From assembly GCF_004000805.1 (NCBI RefSeq), contig NZ_BILY01000009.1, positions 124,001-188,000 on the forward strand: a stretch of DNA of 64,000 nucleotides, written 5' to 3'. Below, in pieces: positions 17,395-26,959 of the stretch. The stretch's first letter is position 1. Each line of letters opens with the position of its first letter. Made by a program: the position numbers and the translations under genes. The notes beneath the pieces are model-generated. The model saw only the letters and a program-made list of their open reading frames with translations, was not told the origin of the DNA and searched no databases. This DNA is from Paenibacillus glycanilyticus NBRC 16618. GTDB lineage: Bacteria > Bacillota > Bacilli > Paenibacillales > Paenibacillaceae.

Positions 17395-18303
17395 ATGCGT
17401 ATCGTTCGTTACCGGGAAGCATCGTTTTCACGATTAGGCGCATTAACGGAGGAAGGGGCCGTCTATCAGCTGGAAGCGTCGGACCTGATGGAGTTGGTGG
17501 CCGAGGCGCGAGCTAAAGGACTATCTCCGTCCGAGCATGTAACCGGCTTGATCGCTGGGAAGGTGCCTATTGCTTTTTCTCTCGAAGAGCTTGAACTGCT
17601 GACACCGGTCGATGCGCCGGAAGTATGGGCAGCCGGCGTCACTTATTTGCGCAGCAAGGAAGCGCGGAATTATGAGGCAACCGGGGGTAAGCTGGATGCC
17701 ACTACGTTCTACGACAAGGTGTATGAGGCGGAGCGGCCGGAGCTGTTCCTCAAATCAACCCTTGCACGCACCGTTGGACCGGGACAGCGGGTATGTCTCC
17801 GCAGCGATTCGAATTGGCAGGTCCCTGAAGCCGAGCTGGGTCTCGTGCTGGACCGAGAAGGGACTATCATCGGTTATACGGCCGGCAACGACATGAGCTG
17901 CCGAGACATTGAAGGCGAGAATCCGCTGTACCTGCCGCAGGCCAAGGTATGGAGCCGTTCCTGCTCGATCGGGCCAGCCATCCGTTTGGCTGAAACGGTT
18001 GCGGATCCGTATGCGCTGCAGATCATATGCCGGATTTACCGCAACGGCGAGAAGCTGGTCGACGAACAGGCAAGCACGGGCATGCTGAAACGCAGGCTGG
18101 AGGAGTTGGTAACGTTCCTGAAGCGGGATAACGAGCTCTATGACGGTACGGTGCTGCTGACCGGCACCTGCTTGGTACCGCCTAATCAGTTTACTCTCGA
18201 TTCGGGAGACCGGATTGAGATTGAAATCGAAGGCATCGGCATCCTGGCCAATACGGCTGTCTATAAGCATGAACTGACGCAGCCGTTTTATCAGACCAAT
18301 TAG
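17395..18303 (+). CDS. FAH-family 2-keto-3-deoxy-pentonate dehydratase (probable)
   Basis: 302 residues. The fumarylacetoacetate-hydrolase fold is marked by WAAGVTYLRSKEAR, PEAELGLVLDREG with metal-binding acidic residues, and GNDMSCRDIEG. FAH proteins of this length that act as 2-keto-3-deoxy-D-arabinonate or -xylonate dehydratases give 2-oxoglutarate semialdehyde. The gene is followed 16 bases later by a semialdehyde-type dehydrogenase and then a pentonate-type dehydratase, which is exactly that pathway. The precise pentose cannot be told from sequence alone. Confidence 0.9.
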   Translation: MRIVRYREASFSRLGALTEEGAVYQLEASDLMELVAEARAKGLSPSEHVTGLIAGKVPIAFSLEELELLTPVDAPEVWAAGVTYLRSKEARNYEATGGKLDATTFYDKVYEAERPELFLKSTLARTVGPGQRVCLRSDSNWQVPEAELGLVLDREGTIIGYTAGNDMSCRDIEGENPLYLPQAKVWSRSCSIGPAIRLAETVADPYALQIICRIYRNGEKLVDEQASTGMLKRRLEELVTFLKRDNELYDGTVLLTGTCLVPPNQFTLDSGDRIEIEIEGIGILANTAVYKHELTQPFYQTN

Positions 18304-18319
18304 GAAAGGGTGAGTGTTC

Positions 18320-19780
18320 ATGAATGAACAAGCAAGAATCATAGACAATTATATTGACGGAGAATGGACGGCCCCGCTGTCCGGCAAGCGGCTGCCGAGC
18401 ATCAATCCGGCAAATAAGAGAGAGGTTGTCGGCGAGGTGCCCGATTCGATTGATGCCGATCTGGAGAATGCCGTAGCCGCCGCCGAAGCGGCCCGGGTTC
18501 CCTGGCGGAAGCTGACCGGTGCGCAGCGGGGGGCCCTGCTGTTCAAGGCTGCGGATCTGCTCGAGGCGAGGCAAGAAGAGATCGGAAGAATGATGACGCG
18601 CGAGATGGGAAAAACGTTGCCTGAAGCCAAAGGCGAAACGGTGCGCGGCGCGGCGATCCTTCGCTATTATGCAGGCGAAGGCATGCGCAAGGTTGGGGAC
18701 GTCATCCCTTCAACCGATGCCGAAGCCCTTATGTTTACGACACGGGTACCGCTTGGCGTCGTTGGCGTTATCTCGCCCTGGAACTTTCCGGTTGCCATTC
18801 CCGTCTGGAAAATGGCTCCCGCGCTTATTTACGGAAATACGGTCATTTGGAAGCCGGCTACTGAAACCGCTGTCACAGCTGCTCTAGTTATGCAATGCTT
18901 CCATGATGCAGGATTCCCGGCCGGCGCGGTGAACATGATTGTCGGCAGCGGCAGCGTAATCGGCAGCGGGATTGCGTCGCACAACGGCGTTCACGGCGTC
19001 ACATTCACCGGCTCCAACGCGGTCGGCAAGCGGGTCGGGCAGGCAGCGCTTGCGCGCGGAGCGAAATACCAGCTCGAGATGGGCGGGAAGAACCCGGTCA
19101 TCGTGGCTGCGGATGCCGATCTTGAGCTTGCCGCAGAAGCTACGATCAGCGGCGGGCTGCGCTCCACCGGCCAGAAGTGCACGGCGACCAGCCGCGTCAT
19201 TGTCGTTAGCGACGTTTACGAAGCTTTCAGGGAAAAGCTGGTGGCCAAAGTAGCGGAGCTGCGAGTCGGCGACGGACTCCAGGAAGGTACCTGGCTTGGC
19301 CCGTGCGCTAACGAAAGCCAGCTCAATACCGTCATGTCCTATATCGGCAAGGGCAAAGAGGAAGGAGCGCGGCTTCTTGTCGGCGGCGAACGGCCGAGCC
19401 AGCCTGAGCTCGCCGACGGCTTTTATGTAACGCCTGCCGTATTCGACGACGTGAAGCCGGATATGGCCATTGCAAAAGATGAGATCTTTGGCCCCGTACT
19501 GTCGCTCATTCGCGTAGACAGTCTGGAAGAAGCCATCCGGGTAGCCAACGATACCGAATACGGACTCAGCGCTTCCATCTATACACGCAATATCGGCAAT
19601 TTATTGACTTTCGTTCAAGATATGGAAGCGGGGCTAGTCAGGGTTAATGCCGAAACGGCTGGCGTTGAGCTTCAGGCTCCGTTCGGCGGGATGAAGCAGT
19701 CCAGCTCGCATTCACGCGAGCAGGGGCAGGCTGCGATTGAATTCTTCACCTCCATCAAGACCGTTTTCATTAAGCCATAG
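18320..19780 (+). CDS. NAD(P)-dependent aldehyde dehydrogenase (2-oxoglutarate semialdehyde dehydrogenase, probable)
   Basis: ATG 18320 after AAAGGGTGAG gives 486 residues; GTG 18314 is a less likely start. The active site is complete: PWNFP near residue 153, Glu253 in LEMGGKNP and Cys287 in [11 protein letters not shown]. The family resembles 2-oxoglutarate semialdehyde dehydrogenases, which finish the Weimberg route by making 2-oxoglutarate. It lies in the middle of the IclR-controlled operon, 16 bases after the FAH gene and 23 before the dehydratase gene. Confidence 0.94.
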   Translation: MNEQARIIDNYIDGEWTAPLSGKRLPSINPANKREVVGEVPDSIDADLENAVAAAEAARVPWRKLTGAQRGALLFKAADLLEARQEEIGRMMTREMGKTLPEAKGETVRGAAILRYYAGEGMRKVGDVIPSTDAEALMFTTRVPLGVVGVISPWNFPVAIPVWKMAPALIYGNTVIWKPATETAVTAALVMQCFHDAGFPAGAVNMIVGSGSVIGSGIASHNGVHGVTFTGSNAVGKRVGQAALARGAKYQLEMGGKNPVIVAADADLELAAEATISGGLRSTGQKCTATSRVIVVSDVYEAFREKLVAKVAELRVGDGLQEGTWLGPCANESQLNTVMSYIGKGKEEGARLLVGGERPSQPELADGFYVTPAVFDDVKPDMAIAKDEIFGPVLSLIRVDSLEEAIRVANDTEYGLSASIYTRNIGNLLTFVQDMEAGLVRVNAETAGVELQAPFGGMKQSSSHSREQGQAAIEFFTSIKTVFIKP

Positions 19781-19803
19781 GCCTTCGAGAGGGGCAATTC
19801 GGG

Positions 19804-21801
19804 ATGAATGAGCAGATTAGAACCATAATGGGCGGAGACAACGGGACCTTCTTCTCCGTGAAGACACATGCGCCTGGGCCTGCGGGCAAGCTCCCGCTGA
19901 CGCCAGACTTATTGCTTCATGCGCCAAGCGGCGATCTGTTCGGACTAACGCAAAATGTCGGCATGGGCTGGAGCCCAAGCCGACTTGGCGGGAAACAGGT
20001 GCTGATCATGGGGACGATGGGCGGCATCCGGAACGAGGATGGGAGCCCCGCGGCGCTGGGCTATCACACCGGGCATTGGGAAATTGGGATGCTTATGAAG
20101 GCAGCCGCTGACGAGCTGACCCGTGCCGGCCACATCCCGTTCGCCGGTTATGTCAGCGATCCGTGCGACGGGCGCAACCAGGGAACGACGGGGATGTTTG
20201 ACTCGCTGCCTTACCGTAACGATGCGGCGATTGTGGTTCGGAGGCTGGTGCGCTCGCTGCCTACCCGTTCCGCCGTCATCGGAGTGGCAACCTGCGACAA
20301 GGGACTGCCAGCCATGATGCAGGCGCTGGCCAGCATGCGAGATCTCCCCGTAATTATTGTACCCGGCGGCGTAACGCTGCCTCCGACATCCGGGGAGGAT
20401 GCGGGCAAGATCCAGACGATTGGCGCCCGGTATGCCCACGGGGAACTCAGTTTGGAGGAAGCGGCGGACCTCGGCTGCCGCGCCTGTGCGACGCCGGGCG
20501 GCGGCTGCCAATTCCTCGGAACTGCAGGAACGGCGCAGGTGGTCGCAGAGGCTCTTGGTTTGACGGTGCCCCACGCGGCACTCGCACCTTCCGGCCAACC
20601 CGTCTGGGAAGAGATGGCGCGCCAATCCGCGCGAGCTGCGGTTTCTATGGCGGAGCAGGGCATTACATCGGCCCATGTGCTGACGGATGCCGCTATCCGG
20701 AATGCGATGGCGGTTCACGCCGCATTCGGCGGCTCTACGAATCTGCTGCTCCATATTCCGGCGATCGCGCACGCTGCAGGACTGTCAATACCGGACGCAG
20801 GCGACTGGACCGCGATTAACCGCAGTGTTCCGCGACTTGTCAGCGTGTTGCCGAACGGACCGATCCCCCATCCGACCGTCCGCGTGTTTCTAGCAGGCGG
20901 CGTTCCGGAGGTCATGCTTCATCTGAGACGGCTCGGAGTCATTGACGACCGGGTACTCACTGTGACTGGATCAACGCTGGGCGAAGTGCTCGATTGGTGG
21001 GAGGGCTCGGAACGCCGCCGCCAGATGCGCAGCTATCTGCTGGAGCAGGACGGGATCGATCCGGACAGTGTCATCTACAGCCCAGAGCGAGCCAAAGAGG
21101 CGGGACTAACCTCAACAGTGACGTTTCCGACCGGCAATCTGGCGCCGGAAGGGGCGGTCATCAAATCGACGGCCATTGACCCGGCTGTCATCGACAGTAA
21201 CGGCATTTTCCGACATGTCGGGCGAGCCAAGGTATTCACAACCGAGCGTTCGGCCATCCGCGCCATCAAGACGGGCGGGATCGCAGCAGGCGACGTACTG
21301 GTGCTGATCGGCCGCGGACCTTCCGGTACGGGGATGGAAGAAACCTACCAGCTGACATCGGCTCTGAAACATCTGCCTTACGGCAAGCATGTCTCTCTGC
21401 TCACCGATGCCAGGTTCTCAGGCGTATCCACCGGAGCCTGTATCGGGCATATCGGACCGGAGGCTCTCGCCGGAGGGCCAGTAGGTCGGCTGCGCACCGG
21501 CGACTGGATCGATATCCGGATTGATACTCGCCGGCTGGACGGCACCGTCCATATGGTCGGCTGCGGCGACAAGCCGGAGACCGAGTTGGCGGGAAATTTG
21601 ATACTTGCCTCCAGGCCGCAGCATCCCGAACTGGCTGAGGATCCCGCATTGCCGGATGATACCCGGCTGTGGGCTGCGCTTCAGGCTGTAAGCGGAGGCA
21701 CCTGGAAGGGCTGCGTCTATGATGTGGACCGGATCCTTGAGGTCCTCTCGGCCGGAATGAATGCGCTTACAAAGGTAAAATCGGGACCGCATGCAGATTG
21801 A
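19804..21801 (+). CDS. YjhG/YagF-type pentonate (xylonate) dehydratase, IlvD/Edd family
   Basis: 665 residues, the length of the YjhG/YagF subfamily rather than of IlvD (about 560). Iron-sulfur ligands are visible: Cys121 in [10 protein letters not shown], Cys164 in ATCDKGLP and Cys225/Cys228 in [12 protein letters not shown]. YjhG and YagF dehydrate D-xylonate to 2-keto-3-deoxy-xylonate, the substrate of the FAH-family partner. It is the last clear gene of the operon. No xylose dehydrogenase or lactonase lies in the window, so the pentonate must come from elsewhere in the genome or from outside. Confidence 0.94.
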   Translation: MNEQIRTIMGGDNGTFFSVKTHAPGPAGKLPLTPDLLLHAPSGDLFGLTQNVGMGWSPSRLGGKQVLIMGTMGGIRNEDGSPAALGYHTGHWEIGMLMKAAADELTRAGHIPFAGYVSDPCDGRNQGTTGMFDSLPYRNDAAIVVRRLVRSLPTRSAVIGVATCDKGLPAMMQALASMRDLPVIIVPGGVTLPPTSGEDAGKIQTIGARYAHGELSLEEAADLGCRACATPGGGCQFLGTAGTAQVVAEALGLTVPHAALAPSGQPVWEEMARQSARAAVSMAEQGITSAHVLTDAAIRNAMAVHAAFGGSTNLLLHIPAIAHAAGLSIPDAGDWTAINRSVPRLVSVLPNGPIPHPTVRVFLAGGVPEVMLHLRRLGVIDDRVLTVTGSTLGEVLDWWEGSERRRQMRSYLLEQDGIDPDSVIYSPERAKEAGLTSTVTFPTGNLAPEGAVIKSTAIDPAVIDSNGIFRHVGRAKVFTTERSAIRAIKTGGIAAGDVLVLIGRGPSGTGMEETYQLTSALKHLPYGKHVSLLTDARFSGVSTGACIGHIGPEALAGGPVGRLRTGDWIDIRIDTRRLDGTVHMVGCGDKPETELAGNLILASRPQHPELAEDPALPDDTRLWAALQAVSGGTWKGCVYDVDRILEVLSAGMNALTKVKSGPHAD

Positions 21802-21874
21802 GGCCATAGACGACTTTGTTTTCGTTGACGGCAGCAGGCAGCGGAAACTCCGGGACCAATGGATTCGGAAGTGA
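21791..21874 (+). other. Short frame overlapping the dehydratase stop, possible gene stub
   Basis: ATG 21791 overlaps the end of the dehydratase gene in the manner of a coupled operon gene, but the frame stops after 27 residues (contains DDFVFVDG). It could be the remnant of a further catabolic gene. I do not recognise it, and chance is possible. Confidence 0.22.
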
Positions 21875-21927
21875 TAAACGAGATAGCGAATAGTAAATCA
21901 TGTCATGTAGAATGGCTGATAATCCTG

Positions 21928-21960
21928 GAGCAGTTTGCCGCCGCGGCAGCTGCTCTTTTT
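21928..21960 (+). terminator. Terminator of the pentonate operon
   Basis: GAGCAG pairs with CTGCTC and inner GCCGC with GCGGC, followed by TTTTTG. Confidence 0.72.
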
Positions 21961-22149
21961 GTCGTTAAGCTATTGCCCAGAAGTGAATCTGCTTCGTCTA
22001 GTTTCCATAACACTGGCCACAGAAGAAGGATGAACTCGTCGCAATATATTTAAAAAGAAGACACCTTATTTAAGCCTTGTGTTGATTATGGTAAAATGTG
22101 GATTAAATCTAAATAGAAACGATGAAACATATTAGGCTGGTGATAGAAT

Positions 22150-22680
22150 GTGAAGATGTCTAAACTAGGGGAATTGGCCGTTATTGCTATTGTTGTTGTA
22201 TCCGTTGTTTTATGCGTCCAATACACCAAACGCACCTACTATGGGAATGATGGGGTAGTCATCAGAGCTGAAAGTAAACCTATGTTAAATGAGGTGCCGT
22301 TAGAGGTTAAAGCAACTATCGCAGAAGTTCATGGAATATTAGATGATTTACTCGGCTGGGGTGCGGATGAGGAATTTCAATTTACGGATTCTGATAAGGA
22401 ACAGTTAAAGGATGCCGTGGACAAATTGGATGGCGTTCCGCCGCTTTCAAGTGACTTTTTAAGAGAGGATTTACAAAATGCACAAGACCTTCTTACATTC
22501 GGTGTCATGCGTGAGGACCTGAAAGCTATACAGTATGCGTACCGTATCCTAAATGATTTAGATATTGCCTTTAATGATTACTTTGGCGATAAAGTTTGGC
22601 ACTATTCGCTTGCTGGAGCGGGTAATGGAAAGAATGTCGAGAAGGTAAGAAAATATCTGAATCTCACGGATAATGGATAA
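22150..22680 (+). CDS. Hypothetical membrane-anchored protein
   Basis: 176 residues from GTG 22150 (ATG 22156 is equally possible; only a weak GGTGAT precedes them). One N-terminal membrane helix (about residues 8-24) and then a helical, acidic outer domain containing DDLLGWGADEE and a long amphipathic helix near residues 110-145. I recognise no family. The flanking terminators make it a single-gene unit. Confidence 0.7.
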   Translation: MKMSKLGELAVIAIVVVSVVLCVQYTKRTYYGNDGVVIRAESKPMLNEVPLEVKATIAEVHGILDDLLGWGADEEFQFTDSDKEQLKDAVDKLDGVPPLSSDFLREDLQNAQDLLTFGVMREDLKAIQYAYRILNDLDIAFNDYFGDKVWHYSLAGAGNGKNVEKVRKYLNLTDNG

Positions 22681-22715
22681 AGGATTTCATTTACGAGGTT
22701 AGTGATTACAACGGA

Positions 22716-22739
22716 AGTCGCATAAACTGCGGCTTTTTT
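22716..22739 (+). terminator. Terminator after the hypothetical gene
   Basis: AGTCGCA pairs with TGCGGCT (one wobble) followed by TTTTT. A sister hairpin with nearly the same sequence occurs at 61768. Confidence 0.65.
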
Positions 22740-22746
22740 ATTTTTT

Positions 22747-22790
22747 GTATAGAAGTCCTTGTCGTCTGCTCAAGACAAGAACTTCTATAC
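22747..22790. repeat. 17-bp inverted repeat
   Basis: GTATAGAAGTCCTTGTC and GACAAGAACTTCTATAC are inverted copies with one mismatch around a 10-base spacer. The right arm's AAGAACTTCTATACA recurs at about 28168. No transposase is attached. Between here and rpmG (22791-22915) I see no gene. Confidence 0.5.
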
Positions 22791-22915
22791 ATAAGCGACA
22801 AGCGCACAACCAGGTTCGACCCGAGCGGCCCGTGAAGAGATGATGGTCATGCTGATGCGAGCAGGACGCAAATTCTGATTAAGTTACTATCGGAGGGATA
22901 TGCTCCCTTCCTTAT

Positions 22916-23065
22916 TTATCTTGTCTCTCGATGAAGCGTCATCTTTTTATGAGAAGGACAATATTTGCTAAGCTCCAGGCGGCTCGGATTATTTTTCTTG
23001 TTTTTCATTGTCGTGTAATTACGGGCACCGCATTCCGTACATGCTAAAGTAATGATCACTCGCAT
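22916..23065 (-). CDS. rpmG: 50S ribosomal protein L33
   Basis: 49 residues behind AAGGAAGGTGAT on the minus strand. The sequence follows L33 throughout: [34 protein letters not shown] and a final TLHRETR. The first zinc pair is intact (CTEC), the second is reduced to a single Cys (YCPSHK), a form between zinc-binding and zinc-free L33. Bacilli often hold several rpmG copies at dispersed sites; this copy stands alone. Confidence 0.93.
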   Translation of the reverse strand: MRVIITLACTECGARNYTTMKNKKNNPSRLELSKYCPSHKKMTLHRETR

Positions 23066-23217
23066 GATGATTATCACCTTCCTTTATCACCATGTTATGT
23101 ATGAGCTGAACCACGTGATCAGCACATCATCATTTTTTATTTAGGACATGAAAAAGCATCAACTACTTCATTTATGCCCAACTGGGCAGTCAACGCGGAA
23201 AGGTTTATACAATTTTT

Positions 23218-23251
23218 AGGAGTATCCTTCGTCCCGAAGGATACTCCTTTT
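23218..23251 (+). terminator. Perfect 14-bp hairpin with T-run, no plus-strand gene before it
   Basis: AGGAGTATCCTTCG-TCC-CGAAGGATACTCCT then TTT. It lies 190 bases before the sugar importer, so it may be a leader attenuator or insulate the importer. The rest of 23066-23439 has no recognised gene; a CGTAATATTACG palindrome lies at about 23369. Confidence 0.6.
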
Positions 23252-23439
23252 ACATTACGAAAAAATGCGTTACAGTCATTTTTTTATTCGATTATAAATC
23301 GTAATATTGTTGTATAGATCGTTTTATATTTTTATTGATATGCATAATGCAAACGTATACAATTCACCTAAAGAGCGTAATATTACGTTACCATTCCGGC
23401 CGGAAGGTATTTTCGTTCTTTAGAGAGGGGGGGATATTT

Positions 23440-24333
23440 TTGGCGCGGTCGCTTATGAGTCAGAAATATTTATACATGATGGTTTTGCCAGGCTTTCTTC
23501 TCGTCTTGATCTTTAGCTACTTTCCCATGTATGGGATTCTTATTGCATTTAAGGATTACAGTGTGGCCAAAGGGGTATGGGACAGCCCTTGGGTAGGTTT
23601 TAAGTATTTTACGCAATTTTGGGATAATCCAATGGCCATTCGCACCGTTAAGAACACAGTGTTGCTTGGCGTCTACAGCTTGCTGTGGGGGTTTCCCGCC
23701 CCAATCATATTGGCGCTGCTGTTTAATGAACTGCGAAGTATGAAGTTCAAGAAGTTTGTACAAACGGTATCGTACTTTCCGCACTTCATTTCAACAGTGA
23801 TTGTCGTCGGGATGATTAAGGAATTCACTTCAGTGGACGGACTAGTGAATCATATTACCGAATTCTTCGGAATGGAGCCCATCAATTTTTTGTCGGAATC
23901 GCCATATTTTCGAACCATTTTCATAAGTTCGGGTATTTGGCAAGGGATCGGTTGGGGGACGATACTGTACTTGGCTGCATTAAGCAATGTCGATCCTACC
24001 CTGTACGACGTTGCGTCTATCGACGGGGCGAATCGTTGGGAGAAGATGAAGCACATTTCACTGCCCAGCATATTACCGACAACCATCATTTTGTTTATAT
24101 TGGCCGTAGGCGGTATTCTCGGGAACGATTTTACGAAAGTCATGCTTATGTATAATCCAGCTACGTATGAAACTGCCGATGTGATCGGAACTTACGTGTA
24201 TCGTGAAGGTTTGCAGGGCGGACGACTGGAGTATGCAACCGCGGTAGGGTTGATGCTGTCCGTCGTGGCTTTCTGTCTCATCTTCATTACGAACAAAATA
24301 GCAAGAAAATTTTCCGATTCGAGTCTATGGTAG
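23440..24333 (+). CDS. Sugar ABC transporter permease (LplB/YtcP partner type)
   Basis: TTG 23440 follows GAGAGGGGGGG and gives 297 residues, the usual length; the frame extends upstream to 23335 but without a ribosome site. Six membrane helices; first helix MMVLPGFLLVLIFSYFPMYG and the cytoplasmic EAA-type loop LYDVASIDGANRWEKMKHIS. This is the MalF-like subunit of CUT1 Lpl-type importers for oligo- or polysaccharide fragments. The second permease gene follows after 10 bases. No ATPase gene is present; such systems use a shared MsmX-type ATPase. Confidence 0.92.
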   Translation: MARSLMSQKYLYMMVLPGFLLVLIFSYFPMYGILIAFKDYSVAKGVWDSPWVGFKYFTQFWDNPMAIRTVKNTVLLGVYSLLWGFPAPIILALLFNELRSMKFKKFVQTVSYFPHFISTVIVVGMIKEFTSVDGLVNHITEFFGMEPINFLSESPYFRTIFISSGIWQGIGWGTILYLAALSNVDPTLYDVASIDGANRWEKMKHISLPSILPTTIILFILAVGGILGNDFTKVMLMYNPATYETADVIGTYVYREGLQGGRLEYATAVGLMLSVVAFCLIFITNKIARKFSDSSLW

Positions 24334-24343
24334 GTGATTAACG

Positions 24344-25225
24344 ATGCATTACAAACAAAGTTTCAGTTCCCGGTTGTTCGACGTAGCGAATTATGGCTTC
24401 ATGATCCTGCTGGTCATCGTTATGGTATACCCGCTCATGAACGTTATCGCGATATCGCTCAGCTCTCCCGATCATATTGATCTTGGGGATGTGGGTTGGT
24501 TTCCGAAAGGCTTCAACACCGTGGGGTATGAAGTGATATTGGAGAAGCCCAATTTGTACATCAGCTATAAAAACACGATTGTTTACGCAACAGCGGGAAC
24601 TTTGCTAACGTTGCTTATGACTTCTCTGATGGCGTATCCGCTGACGATTGCAAATTTTCGATTGAAGAAATTCATTACGGTTTTTCTTGCGGTGACGATG
24701 TTCTTCGGCGGCGGAATGATACCCACGTACATGTTGATGAGAAGTTTGCACTTGTTGGATACATTTTGGGTTATGGTTGTTCCCGGCTGTATCGGCGCTT
24801 TCAATGTTTTCATTTACCGATCATTCTTCCAAAATATCCCTGCTGAACTGCGCGAATCCGCCTTAATGGACGGGGCTAACGACTTTACGATACTATTTCG
24901 CATTTATTTGCCTTTATCGAAAGCTCTGCTTGCCACTTTCGCATTGTTTTCTATTGTCGCTTTCTGGAACGAGTGGTTTAATGCGCTGCTCTATTTGAAA
25001 GATGAAAGTAAGTATCCGCTTCAGATGTTTTTACGCAGTCTTATCATCGAGGATAGCGGAGCTTCGTCGCAGGACATTCAAAAAATGGTAATCGGCAGGG
25101 AAGTGAATCCCAAGAATATCCAGATGGCTGCGATTATCGTGACGCTGGCACCGATACTATGTATGTATCCTTTCGTGCAGAAGTACTTCGTCAAAGGCGC
25201 ATTGGTTGGTTCTATTAAGGGATGA
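24344..25225 (+). CDS. Sugar ABC transporter permease (YtcP/LplC-like)
   Basis: 293 residues, six membrane helices. The EAA loop reads LRESALMDGANDFTILFRI; MFFGGGMIPTYMLMRSLHLL is typical of the YtcP group. It forms the membrane channel with the preceding permease. A stretch before the last helix (KMVIGREVNPKNIQMAAI) is the usual gating segment of this subfamily. Confidence 0.93.
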   Translation: MHYKQSFSSRLFDVANYGFMILLVIVMVYPLMNVIAISLSSPDHIDLGDVGWFPKGFNTVGYEVILEKPNLYISYKNTIVYATAGTLLTLLMTSLMAYPLTIANFRLKKFITVFLAVTMFFGGGMIPTYMLMRSLHLLDTFWVMVVPGCIGAFNVFIYRSFFQNIPAELRESALMDGANDFTILFRIYLPLSKALLATFALFSIVAFWNEWFNALLYLKDESKYPLQMFLRSLIIEDSGASSQDIQKMVIGREVNPKNIQMAAIIVTLAPILCMYPFVQKYFVKGALVGSIKG

Positions 25226-25261
25226 CCATCATTATTAACAAGTAAACAGGGGGGTTGAACA

Positions 25262-26887
25262 GTGAAAAAAGGTTGGATGATCGTAATTGCACTTATGATG
25301 ACAGTAACGTTAATGGCTGGCTGCAGCAATAATAATAGCTCTGAATCTGGTACCACGAAGGAAAGCGCAAATACACAGGATAACAACAGCGTCAAAGAAT
25401 TAAGCTTCGAAGTCATGATTCCTAAATTCGGTGTCGATCCTGCGGACACATTGATTCAAAAAGAATGGCAAAAGGAAATGGAGAGCTATCTGGGAGTCAA
25501 ATTGAACATTAAGTGGAACCGCTTGCAATGGGGAAATGAATACACCGAAAAATCGAAGGTGATGTTGGCGAGCGGAGAAATTCCCGATGTCATGCTTGTT
25601 CAAGGAAAGGATCAGATCGATGATTACGGTGCGGAAGGGCTTCTTGCAGACCTTACTCCATACGTTAATGAAAATCCGAACTATAAAACCTTCGTAGAAG
25701 CAACGCCTGATTCGGAGAAGTATCTTTACTCCGCGGATAAAAAGATATATGCCTTCTTCGACGGCTACAATAATCCGACAGACTTGGAACCGTCCCAATT
25801 TAATCCGGCATATCGGCTTGATATTTTCGAAAAGAACGGAATCAAAATTCCCGAAACAATTGATGAGTTTTATGATGCCGCAAAAAAACTGAAGGAATTG
25901 TATCCCGATGTGTATCCGGTTGGTATCAGCCAACCGTGGCTGCTCTACAACGGCTTCTTCAACTCGTTCCATGCGAATAGCGGGATTTACTATAACGGTG
26001 AAAAATTCGTTTTCGGCCCGACAGAAGAGAACTTTAAAGAAGCTTTACAATTTATAAACAAACTTTATTCGGAAAAACTGCTGGATCCAGCCTTCATGAC
26101 AGACGATCTGGATCAGTCCAGACCGAAAGCAACAACCGGCAAAACCTTTATGTACCCGGATATTTTTTCAGGATATGTTACCGAATTCAATACGAACAAC
26201 CAAGCCTCAGTGAAATGGACCAATTCTCTGTTCCCGTCTTCGAAATACGGGAAAGGCTGGCAGCAGTGGGCCGAGCCGAGTGGCAAAGGACTGAACAACG
26301 ATTCCGGTATCGTGATTTCCGCTAAAGCGAAACATCCTGAGCTTCTTGCTAAGCTGATCGATCATCAATACTCCGAAAAAATGATGGACCTGATGAACTG
26401 GGGGGTCGAAGGGACCACGTACGTGGTTAAAGACGGTAAGAAGGAATTAGCACCAAATATTTTGAACGCATCGAATATTTATGAAGAATTGAACAAGTAC
26501 GGTGTGGGTACGACTAACAAAGCTCGGGCAGGTATCGTATGGACACCTCAAGACAAACTCGCCAAATACACCGATCCGGGCAGCATTACTACGTTCTACC
26601 ATGATGGGAAAGCAGAGGAAATCAGCTATTGGGTCGCAAATGGAACCTATGCAAAAGATGCAGTTTCCCCTAACGATTTTGCGCCGCGTGTCGTATTTAC
26701 GAAAGACGAAAACGATAAGAAGGCTAGCATCATGACTCCTATTGACACATACGTGAACGAATCGATGATTAAGTTTATCAAAGGGGAAATGAAATTCTCC
26801 GAGTGGGATGATTTCCAGAATAAGTTGAAGAAGATGGGCGACTACGAAGAAGTTGTCAAGATGTTTAACGATAAATTAAATCAATAG
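25262..26887 (+). CDS. LplA/YtcQ-type extracellular sugar-binding lipoprotein
   Basis: 541 residues from GTG 25262 after AGGGGGGTTG. The signal peptide ends in a lipobox, LMAGCSN, so the protein is lipid-anchored. A low-complexity linker (SNNNSSESGTTKES) precedes a large type-1 solute-binding fold of the 500-residue LplA class. It captures the sugar for the two permeases upstream. Ligand unknown; relatives bind rhamnogalacturonan or other plant-wall oligosaccharides. Confidence 0.93.
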   Translation: MKKGWMIVIALMMTVTLMAGCSNNNSSESGTTKESANTQDNNSVKELSFEVMIPKFGVDPADTLIQKEWQKEMESYLGVKLNIKWNRLQWGNEYTEKSKVMLASGEIPDVMLVQGKDQIDDYGAEGLLADLTPYVNENPNYKTFVEATPDSEKYLYSADKKIYAFFDGYNNPTDLEPSQFNPAYRLDIFEKNGIKIPETIDEFYDAAKKLKELYPDVYPVGISQPWLLYNGFFNSFHANSGIYYNGEKFVFGPTEENFKEALQFINKLYSEKLLDPAFMTDDLDQSRPKATTGKTFMYPDIFSGYVTEFNTNNQASVKWTNSLFPSSKYGKGWQQWAEPSGKGLNNDSGIVISAKAKHPELLAKLIDHQYSEKMMDLMNWGVEGTTYVVKDGKKELAPNILNASNIYEELNKYGVGTTNKARAGIVWTPQDKLAKYTDPGSITTFYHDGKAEEISYWVANGTYAKDAVSPNDFAPRVVFTKDENDKKASIMTPIDTYVNESMIKFIKGEMKFSEWDDFQNKLKKMGDYEEVVKMFNDKLNQ

Positions 26888-26895
26888 CCATTTCG

Positions 26896-26925
26896 GGGGC
26901 CGAAGCCTACTTCAGCCCCTTCTTT
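26896..26925 (+). terminator. Terminator of the sugar importer operon
   Basis: GGGGCCGAAG pairs with CTTCAGCCCC (one wobble), followed by TTCTTT. Confidence 0.62.
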
Positions 26926-26959
26926 GCGGTTGCGGCGCTTTTCATCAGATTTGTTAGTT

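Noticed and set aside
22747..22790. FRT- or loxP-like site
   Set aside because: GAACTTCTATAC resembles parts of such sites but arm and core lengths do not match and no Flp/Cre-type gene is near.
22811..22879. Short frame with STRAAREEMMVMLMRAGRKF resembling the end of an SLH domain
   Set aside because: Too short and lacking the rest of the motif; composition alone could explain it.
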